A stretch of 64,000 nucleotides of DNA from Primulina eburnea. Lineage: Eukaryota; Streptophyta; Magnoliopsida; Lamiales; Gesneriaceae. Where the stretch lies: positions 248,001-312,000 of the forward strand of contig NW_027331309.1 of assembly GCF_022965805.1 (NCBI RefSeq). Reading direction: 5' to 3'. The notes under the pieces are model-generated. The model saw only the letters and a list, made by a program, of their open reading frames with translations, was not told the DNA's origin and did no database searches. Position numbers and translations under genes: made by a program. Shown here piece by piece: positions 23,446 through 34,077 of this stretch. Within the stretch, counting starts at the first letter, position 1; every line of letters begins with the position of its first letter.

Positions 23446-23624
23446 CAAAAACTTGTGTGAGACGGTTTCATGGGTCGTATTTTGTGAGACGGGTCTTTTA
23501 TTTGGGTCATCCATGAAAAAATATTATTTTTTATGCTAAGATTATTACTTTTTATTGTTAATATCAGTAGAGTTGACCCATATCACAGATAAAGATTCGT
23601 GAGACCGTCTCACAAGAGACCTGT
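23446..23624 (+). mobile_element. GAGAC inverted-repeat MITE, copy 3 (reference copy)
   Basis: About 179 bp. The 5' end ACTTGTGTGAGACGGTTTCA and 3' end GAGACCGTCTCACAAGAGAC are inverted repeats of each other, and each is itself nearly palindromic around GAGACSGTCTC. A second inverted pair lies inside (TTTTGTGAGACGGGTC and GACCCATATCACAGAT). The core holds ATTTGGGTCATCCATG and two ATTACTTTTTAT-type blocks. Noncoding. It lies 38 bases from the end of the triple-LTR element's target duplication. Confidence 0.88.
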
Positions 23625-24279
23625 ATACTCCTAAACTATGTACTTCAAATGATATCAATGTTAGTGTATATTGTGGAATCATTTGATTAAATATAAAATG
23701 ACCCGTAAGGAATTTTCAATCAATTCAATTAAATTTTTCTAAATCTAAATGACTAAATTGCTTTTGAAATCTTAACTCAGTTCAAACACATCCTCGATAT
23801 GCAATTTGGATGGGCAGATTTCAAATTTAATTATTTGACTCCTCGATCGGGTTACGTTTTATTCAGGTGAATTTAGAATCCACTCCCTATCAACGTCTCA
23901 ACTATTTTCATTATATATCTCAAATATATATCTATAATTGATACGTGTTGGTTAGAGAGAAAATTCTTCAATTTCAGAAAGTCAAATGTGTATTGTGAAA
24001 CAAGAATTTTGAACGTTGAAAATTAAAAATTAAATTACATTCATCGTTTTACAAAAAAATTACACAAATATATAAGACCTGTGTGTCACGTATTCCGGAA
24101 TTCTCTACGTACCATGTACATTCAAAGTGTGAAACTCGAACAAATTTATTTGAATGACAAATGAAAAATTTAAAATAAATTACAATGAAATAAAATAAAA
24201 TCAAAGAATTGAAATGGTTAAAACAATAAAATAACAATATAATAAATAGGATCGTTTCATTCAATGCATGCAATCTTAA
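23625..24279. other. Intergenic and 3' flank of the peptide gene
   Basis: AT-rich. The part next to 24280 is probably the 3' UTR of the minus-strand peptide precursor. Nothing else recognised. Confidence 0.4.
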
Positions 24280-24588
24280 CTAGTGTCCATCTCCAGGGCT
24301 AGGACCTGAATTTTTAATTCCTCCAAGCGTTTGAGAATCCGTAAATTCATGTCCATCGCCGGGGCTTGGACCGGATTCCTTGATCCCTCCGATAGCGTAT
24401 GCATTGGTCAATTTGTGTCCATCGCCAGGACTTGGGCCCTCCTTTATGGCATCAAGCGAAAATCGACCAAGTACTGGTGCATGAATGTTTGAGTCGTGGA
24501 GACGACGAGCCTCAATTCCGAAGGAAATCGACCCGAGTATGAGAAGGACAACGAAAAGATGTAGGGCTTTTGTTCCTATAATTGCCAT
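24280..24588 (-). CDS. Secreted PIP/PIPL-type signalling peptide precursor with three peptide motifs
   Basis: Single exon, 102 residues, ATG at 24588. Residues 1-27 form a signal peptide (hydrophobic core LFVVLLILGSISFG, then EARRL). The remainder is hydrophilic and ends in three repeats of period 22: GPSPGDGH at 51-58, SGPSPGDGH at 72-80 and SGPSPGDGH at 94-102, the last ending exactly at the stop. The SGPS...GxGH core is that of PAMP-induced secreted peptides (PIP/PIPL), a family related to CEP and IDA peptides. Family members are processed in the apoplast, usually with proline hydroxylation, and perceived by LRR receptor kinases (established for PIP1/RLK7). Short CEP-like peptides are the main alternative because SPGxGH also occurs there. 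Which stimulus induces it is not visible. Confidence 0.85.
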   Translation of the reverse strand: MAIIGTKALHLFVVLLILGSISFGIEARRLHDSNIHAPVLGRFSLDAIKEGPSPGDGHKLTNAYAIGGIKESGPSPGDGHEFTDSQTLGGIKNSGPSPGDGH

Positions 24589-24697
24589 TTGAGAGCTAGC
24601 AATAGCTGTAAGAAGGTGAAGAGAGATTAAGGGATTTGGATTTGATTTAGAGGGAGAAAGTTTAGTTAGTTGTTGAATTTGAGTTGATTGGTGAGGA

Positions 24698-24706
24698 ATT
24701 TATAAT
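24698..24706 (-). promoter_or_regulatory. Probable TATA box of the peptide gene
   Basis: The minus strand reads TTATAAATT here, 110 bases upstream of the ATG, consistent with a short 5' leader. Confidence 0.5.
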
Positions 24707-25631
24707 GTGTGGATTCTTGACTAGCTATGGAGTTGAAATGGAGGCTAATTGCGCCATAATTCAAAGTTCAAACCAACAGAGTTAGAACATAGAAAACGGG
24801 TCGAACGAACTTGCATTGGAACTTCTCAATTTTTGAAATGCAAAAGGAATATTTGTCAAAAATTGCAGGTCTGAGTTGGGTAGCATTCGACCAATTCTAT
24901 GCGCATATTTTTAAATAGTATATTGAACGACAGTACGTAGTCAAGGGTTTTTGTCGGATCAAACGTTTGTCACTTTACCAAAAGTTATAGTTAGTGGTAA
25001 CAATGTAATTCAAATCTTTTAAACCGTACAATAACATTAACACCACAATTTTATCGCTCTCTCAACAAAGATAATGATTATACCTCAACAGTTTTTCTTT
25101 CACGTTTAATATTTTGTTGTTATTAGTTTGATTTATAGGTGGGTGGAGATAGAGTTAACTAAACATGTACATGGAGAAGGATCGAATCTGACTCGTATAC
25201 TGCAAGACTACGTTGGAACAAACTGACATATGTAAACCATAATGTCTCAAAAAGCGTAACACCTTACCATATAAATTGTAATCATATTTAACATTATCTG
25301 ATAGTCTATGACATAGAATTATTTACATGAAATCCCAACATTTGAATAATGATCCAAGATGCCGACGAAATCGAGAAACCCTCTACAAAGTAAAAGTAAA
25401 GTCCAACTCGAACCGACGAGTCGAGAGGATTGGAGATAGATTTGAAAGAAGCGAGAATTATCGTTCAAAACACGGTAATAAGAGGCACAAAGTCTTCGTA
25501 TCCAAAACAAAATTATTTGTTCATGTTTCCATTCTCGTCGGTGTACCCATTGACAAAGTATTCAACTATAGAACTTAACCCTCCCTCCCATAGACTTTGA
25601 CAAAAAAAAAATATTGAACTCTAGAAATTTA
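24707..25631. other. Intergenic between the peptide gene and the copia element
   Basis: No gene recognised. The overlapping 83-codon (+) and 63-codon (-) frames near 25319-25578 mirror each other and show no domain. Confidence 0.35.
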
Positions 25632-25636
25632 CATTT

Positions 25637-25918
25637 TGTTGAAATATTATTTAAAATGTGAAAAATATTTTTGTTGAAAATGTGAATGTTGAATGTTGAA
25701 AAATAGGTGTTGAATATTGAAAATTAGTGTGTGATGATGTAGGTAATGATGTATTTTATTTTTGGATTATGTGTAAAGATTTCCTATAAATAGATCTCTC
25801 ATTTGTGAAGAAAATCACAATTGAGTAGAGAGAAAAATATTATAAAGTGTGTAGTTTGGTAAATTTTGAGAGTTTGAGATTTTTACTTTTTACCATAAAT
25901 TTTTACTTTTTCACAACA
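25637..25918 (+). repeat. 5' LTR of copia element
   Basis: 282 bp with a TATA box TATAAATAG at 25785-25793. It differs from the 3' LTR at two sites: a T for G in the ATATTTTTGTTG stretch, and an A for G that keeps this TATA box intact. Confidence 0.95.
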
Positions 25919-25932
25919 CGTTATCAGCACGA
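25919..25932 (+). promoter_or_regulatory. Candidate primer-binding site (half-tRNA type)
   Basis: CGTTATCAGCACGA immediately follows the LTR. It is not complementary to a tRNA 3' CCA end. It would pair with the anticodon stem-loop of plant tRNA-Ile(IAU) as I remember that sequence, if inosine is read as G, suggesting priming by a cleaved 5' half tRNA, as Drosophila copia does with tRNA-iMet. Confidence 0.5.
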
Positions 25933-25990
25933 AGCTCTAAAAGTCCTACATACTATTCCAAGCTCCAAACAGAAGAAAAAGGTAACAAAA

Positions 25991-26382
25991 GTAATAATAT
26001 TTATTTTACTGTTATTTATTTATTGTGTATTTATTTAATATACAATATAATGTTATTATTAGAAATAATAAAAATAAATTTTTCATAAAACTTGTTATAA
26101 ATCCTGGGAGGATGTTAAGACGACATCCCACACTCCCGGTAAGGGATACGACAAGTATAAAAGCCTATACGGTTTTTAAACAAAAAGTAATAATATTTAT
26201 TTTACTGTTATTTATTTATTGTGTATTTATTTAATATACAATATAATGTTATTATTAGAAATAATAAAAATAAATTTTTCATAAACTTGTTATAAATCCT
26301 GGGAGGATGTTAAGACGACATCCCACACTCCCGGTAAGGGATACGACAAGTATAAAAGCCTATAAGGTTTTTAAACAAAATA
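25991..26382 (+). repeat. 196-bp tandem duplication in the copia leader
   Basis: Two consecutive copies with period 196: GTAATAATATTTATTTTACT starts at 25991 and again at 26187. Each contains CTGGGAGGATGTTAAGACG and CACTCCCGGTAAGGG. Only a few differences separate them. It lies between the primer site and gag. Confidence 0.9.
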
Positions 26383-26827
26383 AATTATGACACTCATTAT
26401 AATATTATGATATGATATACATAATTATTTAAACATGTCTAATATTATATACATCATATTATTACCATAAAATTATATAAATACATACATTTATTTTTTT
26501 GTACACCAACGGTCATAAACGGTAACAAACGGCTAGTTTTTGCCCTATAAATATCATCTCACAAACACATTCAATCACTCCAACTTTCTTTTCTTCTCTA
26601 AAAATTATTCATCATCAAATTTTTCGAAGAAAAAAGAAGATGGCTTTCTCAAGGATATTTTTAATTATTTTGGTTATCATACTCACGAGTCTTGTATTTA
26701 TCGGAGAATATCCTCCTCGTGCGTTTTCTTTATTTTTACAAATACTTGTACTTGTTGTTTATCCGTTACTTTGTATTGCAATATTTATTAACTAATAAAA
26801 TGCATCGTAATTTTTTTTAGTACCACC

Positions 26828-27973
26828 ATGTCAAATTTAACAAAGCTCGAATTTATTGCGCTCGACATCACGGGAAAGAATTATATGCCATGGACTCTAG
26901 ATGTAGAAATGCATCTTGAGTCATTGGGTCTAAGCGAGACCATTAAAGAAAATGGCATATGCACGTCACAAGAAAAGGCAAGAGCCATGATATTTTTGCG
27001 TCGACATCTCGACGATGGATTGAAATGTGAATATCTGACTGAAAAAAATCCCATGGCTTTGTGGAAGGGATTAAAAGAAAGATTTGAACATATAAGGGAA
27101 GTTATACTTCCGACCGCCCGGGATGAATGAAACACACTGAGATTCCAAGATTTTAAAAAAGTCAGTGATTACAATTCGGCGATGTATAGAATAATCTCGC
27201 AATTAAAATTTTGTGGACATGAGGTCACAGAATCTGAGATGCTTGAAAAAACATTTTCCACATTTCATGCATCAAATATTACTCTACAACAACAATATAG
27301 AGTACGTGGATTTGCGAGATATTCTGAGCTCATCGCCTGTCTTCTTGTGGCGGAAAAGAACAACGAGCTATTAATGAGAAATCATCAGTCCCGACCCACT
27401 GGATCAACAGCATTTCCAGAAGTAAATGCTGTAAGTAAAAATGAATTTATACCTGGAAACCAAAATCAATTTCAAAGACAAGGTTTTGGTCGAGGTCGAG
27501 GTCGAGGTCGAGGTCGTGGACGTGGACGTGGACGTGGACGTGGAATTGGTCGTGGTCGTGGACGCGGCCGTGGTTTTGAAAATAATAGAGATAGTTATAA
27601 CTCATCTCAAAAGAGCGTCCCAAACCATCCACAGAAAAGACATCATGAGAATACAAGTGTTAATGAGAATCACTCAAAAAGATATGAAAGTTCTTGTTAC
27701 AGATGTGGTACTCCATGACATTGGTCCAAAGTTTGTCGAGCCCCTGAGCACCTTTGTAAACTTTATAAAGAATCATTAAAGGGGAAAGAAAAGGAGACCA
27801 ACTTCACTGAACGCAGTGACCGTTTGAGTGATTCAACTCATCTTGATGCTGGTGATTTTATGAATGATTTCTCTGGAAATGATCAACATGTTGGTGGGAT
27901 AGAAATGAACAATTTTGATGCTGCAGATTTTCTCAATGATTTTTCTGAAAATGAACAATATAGTGGTAGAATA
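26828..27973 (+). pseudogene. gag: copia gag, interrupted by two in-frame stops
   Basis: The frame starts at ATG 26828 (MSNLTKLEFIALDI...). It reads as a copia-type Gag with the conserved capsid region around GKNYMPWTLDVEMHLE, then a long Gly-Arg stretch (about 27483-27575, built on a GGTCGA/GGACGT hexamer expansion) and a CCHC zinc knuckle (CYRCG... HWSKVC) at about 27695-27740. TGA at 27128-27130 falls where family members usually carry Trp, and TGA at 27716-27718 falls inside the zinc knuckle. The same frame continues beyond both. TAA at 27974-27976 may be the natural gag end. Confidence 0.9.
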
Positions 27974-28102
27974 TAAATGTACAATAATTTGTTTTCATGT
28001 ATTCATATAATAATGTTTTATTGTACAATTATGATATGTGTTATATTTATATATGTATTGTCAGTAATTTTATTTCATTGCATATTTTTTTGAAGTTCAA
28101 AT
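27974..28102 (+). other. AT-rich gag-pol spacer with in-frame stops
   Basis: Between TAA 27974-27976 and the pol-side ATG at 28103 there is an AT-rich stretch with another in-frame stop (TGA 28091-28093). Gag and pol are otherwise in one frame. It could be an intron-like segment or a translational boundary; Arabidopsis copia elements are known to separate Gag from Pol output by splicing. Confidence 0.5.
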
Positions 28103-31100
28103 ATGGAAAATGCTATGAGCAAAGCTGAAGTTTGCATACCCGATAGTGGTACAATGCACACTATCCTCCGAGATAAAAGATATTTCTTGGAACTAAAACC
28201 AACAAAAACAACGGTGAACACAATATCAGGTCCTGTAGACTTGATTAAAGGATGTGGTAAAGCACAATTTTTGTTACCTAATGGTACAAAATTTTTGATC
28301 AATGATGCTTTATATTCACCCCAATCGAAAAGAAATTTGTTGAGTTTTAATGATATATATTCCCATGGGTATGATACTCAAACAATGAATGAAGGGAATG
28401 AGAAATATATGTGTCTTATCACATATAAATCAGGAAAGAAATATGTGATTGAAAAACTATCAATGCTCCCTACTGGATTGCATTATACACATATAAGTCC
28501 CATTGAATCAAACATGGTAGTTGATAATTCCTCGATATTAACCAATTGGCATGATCGATTGGGACATCTTGGTTCAACAATGATGCGAAGAATTATAGAA
28601 AATACACATGGTCATCCACTGAAAGACCAGAAGATCTTTCAGAATAATAAGTTTCAATGTAAAGCATGTTCTCTTGGAAAACTTATTATAAGACCATCAC
28701 CAGTCAAAATCCAAACTGAATCACCAATGTTTCTTGAACGTATTCAGGGTGATATTTGTGGACCAATCCATCCACCATGTGGACCATTCAGATACTTTAT
28801 GGTATTGATTGATGCCTCCAGCAGATGGTCACATGTATGTTTATTGTCAACTCGAAATGTTGCATTTGCAAGATTACTTGCTCAAATAATAAAATTGAGG
28901 AATCAATTTCCCGATTATACAATCAAGAAAATTAGACTTGATAATGCTGGTGAATTTACTTCCCAGACTTTCAATGATTATTGTATGTCTATGAGAATCA
29001 TTGTTGAGCATCCTGTTGCTCATGTACATACACAGAATGGATTGGCTGAATCATTGATTAAACGTCTGCAAATGATTGCTAGACCAATGATTATGAAAAC
29101 AAAGCTCCCTATTTCTATATGGAGACATGCAATTTTACACGCTGCTTCATTAATTCGCATCAGACCAAGTGCATATCATAAATACTCCCCATTGCAGCTT
29201 GCATTTGGTAAAGAACCAGACATTTCTCATCTGAGAATTTTTGGATGTATGGTGTATGTGCCTATTGCACCACCACAACGAAAGAAAATGGGACCTCAAA
29301 GAAAGGTTGGAATTTATATCGGTTATGATAGTCCATCAATTATTCGATATCTTGAACCTCAGACATGAGATGTGTTCACAGCACGTTTTGCTGATTGTCA
29401 TTTTAATGAGGAAATCTTCCCAATGTTAGGGGGAGAACAAAAACATACCGAAAAAGAAATTACATTGTATGTATCATCATTGTTACATCTGGATCCCTGA
29501 ACAAAACAATGTGAAAAAGATGTACAACAAATTATACACTTGCAAAGAATAGCAAATCAAATACCAGATGCATTTGCAGACACAAAAAGGGTAACTAAAT
29601 CATATATAAATGCTGCAAATGCCCCTGCTCGAATTGAAATTCCAAAGAAACAAATGGAAGATACTCATGATGTCATTAAACGCCTGAAGCGTAGAAGGCC
29701 AGTCGGTTCCAAGGATAAAAATCCTCGAAAAAGAAAATTCATAGAGAAACATGATGATCACAAAATAGAGAATGTTGTTCCTGAAGAAACACATGATGAT
29801 GAAAATGTTCTGTCAGAACCACAAACTGACGAGAATCATGAAATCTCTATCAATTACATTAATACTGAAAAAATATGGAACCGAAAAGATATAGATGAAA
29901 TTGATGATATATTTTCTTATAATGTGGCAATCGACATCATAAATGATAATGAAGATCATGAACCAAAATCTTTTGGTGAATGTAAAAATCGGCAGGACTG
30001 GATAAAATGGAAAGAAGCCATCCAGGTTGAATTGGATTCGCTAAATAAACGTAATGTTTTTGGACCTATAGTCCTTACACCTGAAGGTGTAAAACCTGTT
30101 GGATACAAATGGGTTTTTATTCGAAAGCGAAATGAGAAAAATGAAATAGTAAGATATAAAGCTCGACTTGTTGCATAGGGTTTTTCTCAAAGGCCTGGAA
30201 TTGATTATGAAGAAACGTATTCTCCTGTGATGGATGCAATTACGTTTCGGTATTTGATTAGCTTGGCGGTATCTGAAAATTTAGAAATGCGTCTTATGGA
30301 TGTTGTTACAGCTTACTTATATGGATCACTTGATAGTAATATATATATGAAAATCCCTGAAGGATTTAAGATGCCTGAAGCACAAAGTTCAAAACCCAGG
30401 GAATGTTATTCAGTGAAATTACAAAGATCATTATATGGGTTAAAGCAATCAGGTCGAATGTGGTATAATCGACTAAGTGATCACTTGATGAAAAAGGGAT
30501 ATGTAAATAATTCAATATGCCCTTGTGTTTTCATTAAGAAAACAACATCCGGATGCGTAATTATTGCTGTATATGTTGATGATTTAAACATCATTGGAAC
30601 GAATAAGGAAATTCAAGAAGTTGTGTCATACTTGAAGGAAGAATTTGAAATGAAGGATCTTGGAAAAACCAAGTATTGTCTGGGTTTACAAATTGAACAA
30701 AAAGAATGTGGAATGTTTGTTCACCAGACAAATTATACAGAAAAGATCCTTAAACGTTTTAATATGGATAAAGCAAATCCTTTAAGTACTCCAATGGTTG
30801 TTAGATCATTAAACATAGAAAAGGATCCATTCCGTCCATGTGAAGATGATGAAGATATTCTTGGTCCAGAAGTACCATATCTAAGTGCCATCGGTGCCCT
30901 TATGTACCTTACAAATTGTACAAGGCCTGATATATCTTTTGCCGTAAATCTGTTGGCAAGATTTAGCACATATCCAACAAAGAGACACTGGAACGGAATT
31001 AAACATATATTCCGTTATCTACGAGGAACGACAGACTTGAGACTTTTGTATTCAAAAGATGCTAATTCAAGTATGATTGGTTATGCTGATGCTGGATACT

Positions 31101-31570
31101 TATCTGATCCACACAAGGCACGTTCCCAAACTGGATATGTATTTACTCGTGGAGGCACTGCAATTTCTTGGCGTTCACAGAAACAAACGCTCGTAACTAC
31201 TTCATCAAATCATGCTGAGATTATTGCACTACATGAAGCAAGTCGTGAATGTGTGTGGTTAAAATCAATGACCCAACATATCCAAATCTCATGCGGATTA
31301 TCATTCGATGAGAAACCTGTGATACTATATGAAGATAATGCTGCATGTGTTGCTCAAATGAAAGAAGGATACATAAAAAGCGACAGAACTAAACATATTC
31401 CTCCTAAGTTCTTCGCATTCACCAAGGAGCTTGAGAAGAATAAATGTATTGATGTTCGTCACATTCAATCAAGTGAAAACTCATCAGATCTCTTCACAAA
31501 GGCACTTCCTACGTCAATATTCAGAAAGCACATATATAATATTGGGATGCGCAATCTACGAAATTTGTGA
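28103..31570 (+). pseudogene. pol: copia pol (protease, integrase, RT, RNase H), interrupted by three stops
   Basis: All segments share one frame. Protease: active-site DSG soon after 28138. Integrase: zinc-binding H-H-C-C (about 28548-28670), then the D, D, E catalytic residues in QGDICGP, RLDNAGEF and NGLAESL. Reverse transcriptase: begins after the acidic linker, has the QRSLYGLKQS motif and the YVDD catalytic box at about 30570-30582. RNase H: conserved acidic residues in GYADAGY, HAEIIAL and YEDNAAC. TGA at 29366-29368, TGA at 29498-29500 and TAG at 30176-30178 break the polyprotein, and the natural end is TGA at 31568-31570. Not functional as it stands. Confidence 0.94.
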
Positions 31571-31734
31571 AGAATTGTTCATGTCAACATCAGGGGGAGT
31601 TTACGTGACTGCACTCTTTTTCCCTTACTATGGTTTTTATCCCAATGGGTTTTTCCAAGTAAGGTTTTTAACGAGGCAGTACAAAACACGTAATGAAGAC
31701 ATCATCGTATCATGATCATCATCACAAGGGGGAG

Positions 31735-32016
31735 TGTTGAAATATTATTTAAAATGTGAAAAATATTTGTGTTGAAAATGTGAATGTTGAATGTTGAAAA
31801 ATAGGTGTTGAATATTGAAAATTAGTGTGTGATGATGTAGGTAATGATGTATTTTATTTTTGGATTATGTGTAAAGATTTCCTGTAAATAGATCTCTCAT
31901 TTGTGAAGAAAATCACAATTGAGTAGAGAGAAAAATATTATAAAGTGTGTAGTTTGGTAAATTTTGAGAGTTTGAGATTTTTACTTTTTACCATAAATTT
32001 TTACTTTTTCACAACA
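31735..32016 (+). repeat. 3' LTR of copia element
   Basis: 282 bp; the TATA box of the 5' LTR reads TGTAAATAG here, one of the two differences between the LTRs. Preceded by the polypurine tract at 31726-31734. Confidence 0.95.
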
Positions 32017-32295
32017 CATTTAATATTTATGAAATAAAATTTTTCGGGGTTTTTACTTTTTCCTAGCAAATTACATCGATGTATATATAAACTTTGAGTA
32101 GTTTTTTGTTTTGACAAGTGAATGCATGCGCAATGAAATTTGTTGAATTCAACTCGACTTTATGAATTTGAGCTGATAGACTGCACGTTGGCCCAAGTTG
32201 TCAATTTCACCTCGTGGCTACGCCACCCCTCAGAAGGCGTGTCTTAAAATTTAAAAGTCATATATGGAATTTTTTATGAGAAAAATATTTAGAGT

Positions 32296-32472
32296 AGACA
32301 TTTTGTGAGATGGTCTCATAAATTTTTATCCGAGAGCTGGTCAATCCTGTCGATATTCACAATAAAAAGTAATATTCTTAGCATAAAAAGTAATATTTTT
32401 TCATAGATGATCTAAATAAGATATCTGTCTCATAACATACGACCCGTGAGACCGTCTCACACAAGTTTTTGT
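32296..32472 (-). mobile_element. GAGAC inverted-repeat MITE, copy 4 (reverse orientation)
   Basis: Reads on the minus strand as the family: AAACTTGTGTGAGACGGTCT at the 32472 side, then GTCGTATGTTATGAGACAGA, ATTTAGATCATCTATG, two ATTACTTTTTAT blocks and GAGACCATCTCACAAAATG at the 32296 side. Confidence 0.85.
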
Positions 32473-34077
32473 TAAATATTTAATGCATATTTTGTAGGGA
32501 TGTGAAAATTTATTTTGAAGTGAAAAAATCATAAATTCTAAAAAAAAAGAAACCGAACAAAAAACAGATTTTTTAATTATTTTGGATTTAAATGTTAAAA
32601 ACCAAGTTTGTATGATTTGGTTCGTATTACACATGTCAACCAAAACGATCGGAAAAAACTGAGGTCTAATTATATCGAGATTGTGGAAAAACTCCCACGA
32701 ATATTAACTCCTCATTTCTTTAAATTTTTACAGTACATGCACTTGAAAACATGTTAATGACTAATTTAATAATTGTCCAAACTGAATAAAACAGAACTGT
32801 TTTAGAAATTTAGAGTACCCAATATTTTTTAAAACAAATTCTTCTTTATAAGGTGCTGAAACATCTATCCACATATGAATTTTCGATGCTTTTGTCCCCG
32901 ATGTTATCTTATCATAACCAGTTAATCACCCCACCCTAAAAAATAAAAATAAAAAATTGAATACGTCTCAATTGAGATAAATTTCATTTTCCATCCAGGT
33001 TTCTTGAAACCAAAGCAGTTTTGATCTCTCTTATTTATGTTTTCTTTAGTTTTTAGTGATAAGTTATCATCGGACTAAAAGTGTCTAAAATTTTTATGTC
33101 AAGCAATACGATTTTGAGCCAAAATCGCAAGGACGAGCGATATAATTTTGATTTACGCCTCTCTCTAGTGATTTTATTCCGAAGAATTACAAATCAAATC
33201 TAATTTTGCATCTGTGAGTCGACATGACTTGCGACCAACCAAGTCCAAATTCTAGCCACACATACCGATATTATTTTTCTCTTTTCAGAATTCTAGATAA
33301 ACTTTAGAAAATTCTTCTAATTCATTTTCGTGGTGAGTTTATCATAATTCTTAACTAATATTATTCGATTATTTGGCTAAACTGATTTTCACCAATTTAA
33401 TTCCTGGTCAACATATTGATAGAAAAATTTCAAATGCAGAGAGTGACAGAAATTTGGATAAAATTTCTCCATTCATGCACCTAACACCTATGGACAAATT
33501 TTTTGTACATTCCTTTTTTTGCGGCAGAAAAAATTGAACAGTAGGCGAAGAGGATGATATATTTGACTATGAAGCTGAATCTGATGTGTTGATGTCATCG
33601 TAAAATTGGCTTTTGTTGGAAGATTTTTTTTTATAGATCGTGAGATCAACTTCGGGCTATGAAGACCCGAATGACGAATATATGGCAACCGGGCAAAGGG
33701 CGAACCCTAGTTAGGTCGTGATCATCAGCCATATGTCTCAGAGGAGAGAGTTGGCTCAATTTAAAGAGCTCGCGACCATTCTTGGTACTTGCATCAAGTC
33801 ATCCAGCCGGCCAGGTAACCAACATCTCATAGATGCATTGGGCTGAGGTGCAAAAATATGATCACATGGCAGGAATGAGGAAATGGATACGTTTGGGGCA
33901 TCATGTTTCAATTCCATGTACAAAAAATAAGATCCAACATAATATAAACCTCCTGAGAATTATTTCAAATTTATTATTTTATTTTACAAAAACAGACGAT
34001 CCTAAGTTCAACAGGGCATGCAAATGGAGTAACTTCATGACCTGTAAGAACCCTTTTGGACACCTCAACCACTCATT
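32473..34077. other. Intergenic downstream of P450 gene A
   Basis: AT-rich; no gene. The last few hundred bases before 34078 are probably the 3' UTR/flank of the P450 gene, since the block TGTAAGAACCCTTTTGGACACC... resembles the flank of the second P450 copy at 40505-40550. Confidence 0.4.

Larger units (their letters stand above)
25637..32016 (+). mobile_element. Complete Ty1/copia LTR retrotransposon, coding region interrupted by stops
   Basis: 6380 bp, flanked by CATTT at 25632-25636 and 32017-32021 (exact 5-bp target duplication). LTRs of 282 bp begin TGTTGAAAT and end TTTTTCACAACA. The order gag, protease, integrase, reverse transcriptase, RNase H is the copia order. A primer-site-like CGTTATCAGCACGA follows the 5' LTR, and the polypurine tract AAGGGGGAG (31726-31734) precedes the 3' LTR. 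The LTRs differ at two positions only, so the insertion is young, yet the coding region contains several in-frame stops with no frameshift. Confidence 0.96.

Noticed and set aside
27441..27779. Val/Asp/Glu-rich 112-codon frame inside gag
   Set aside because: Out-of-frame reading of the Gly-Arg hexamer repeat.
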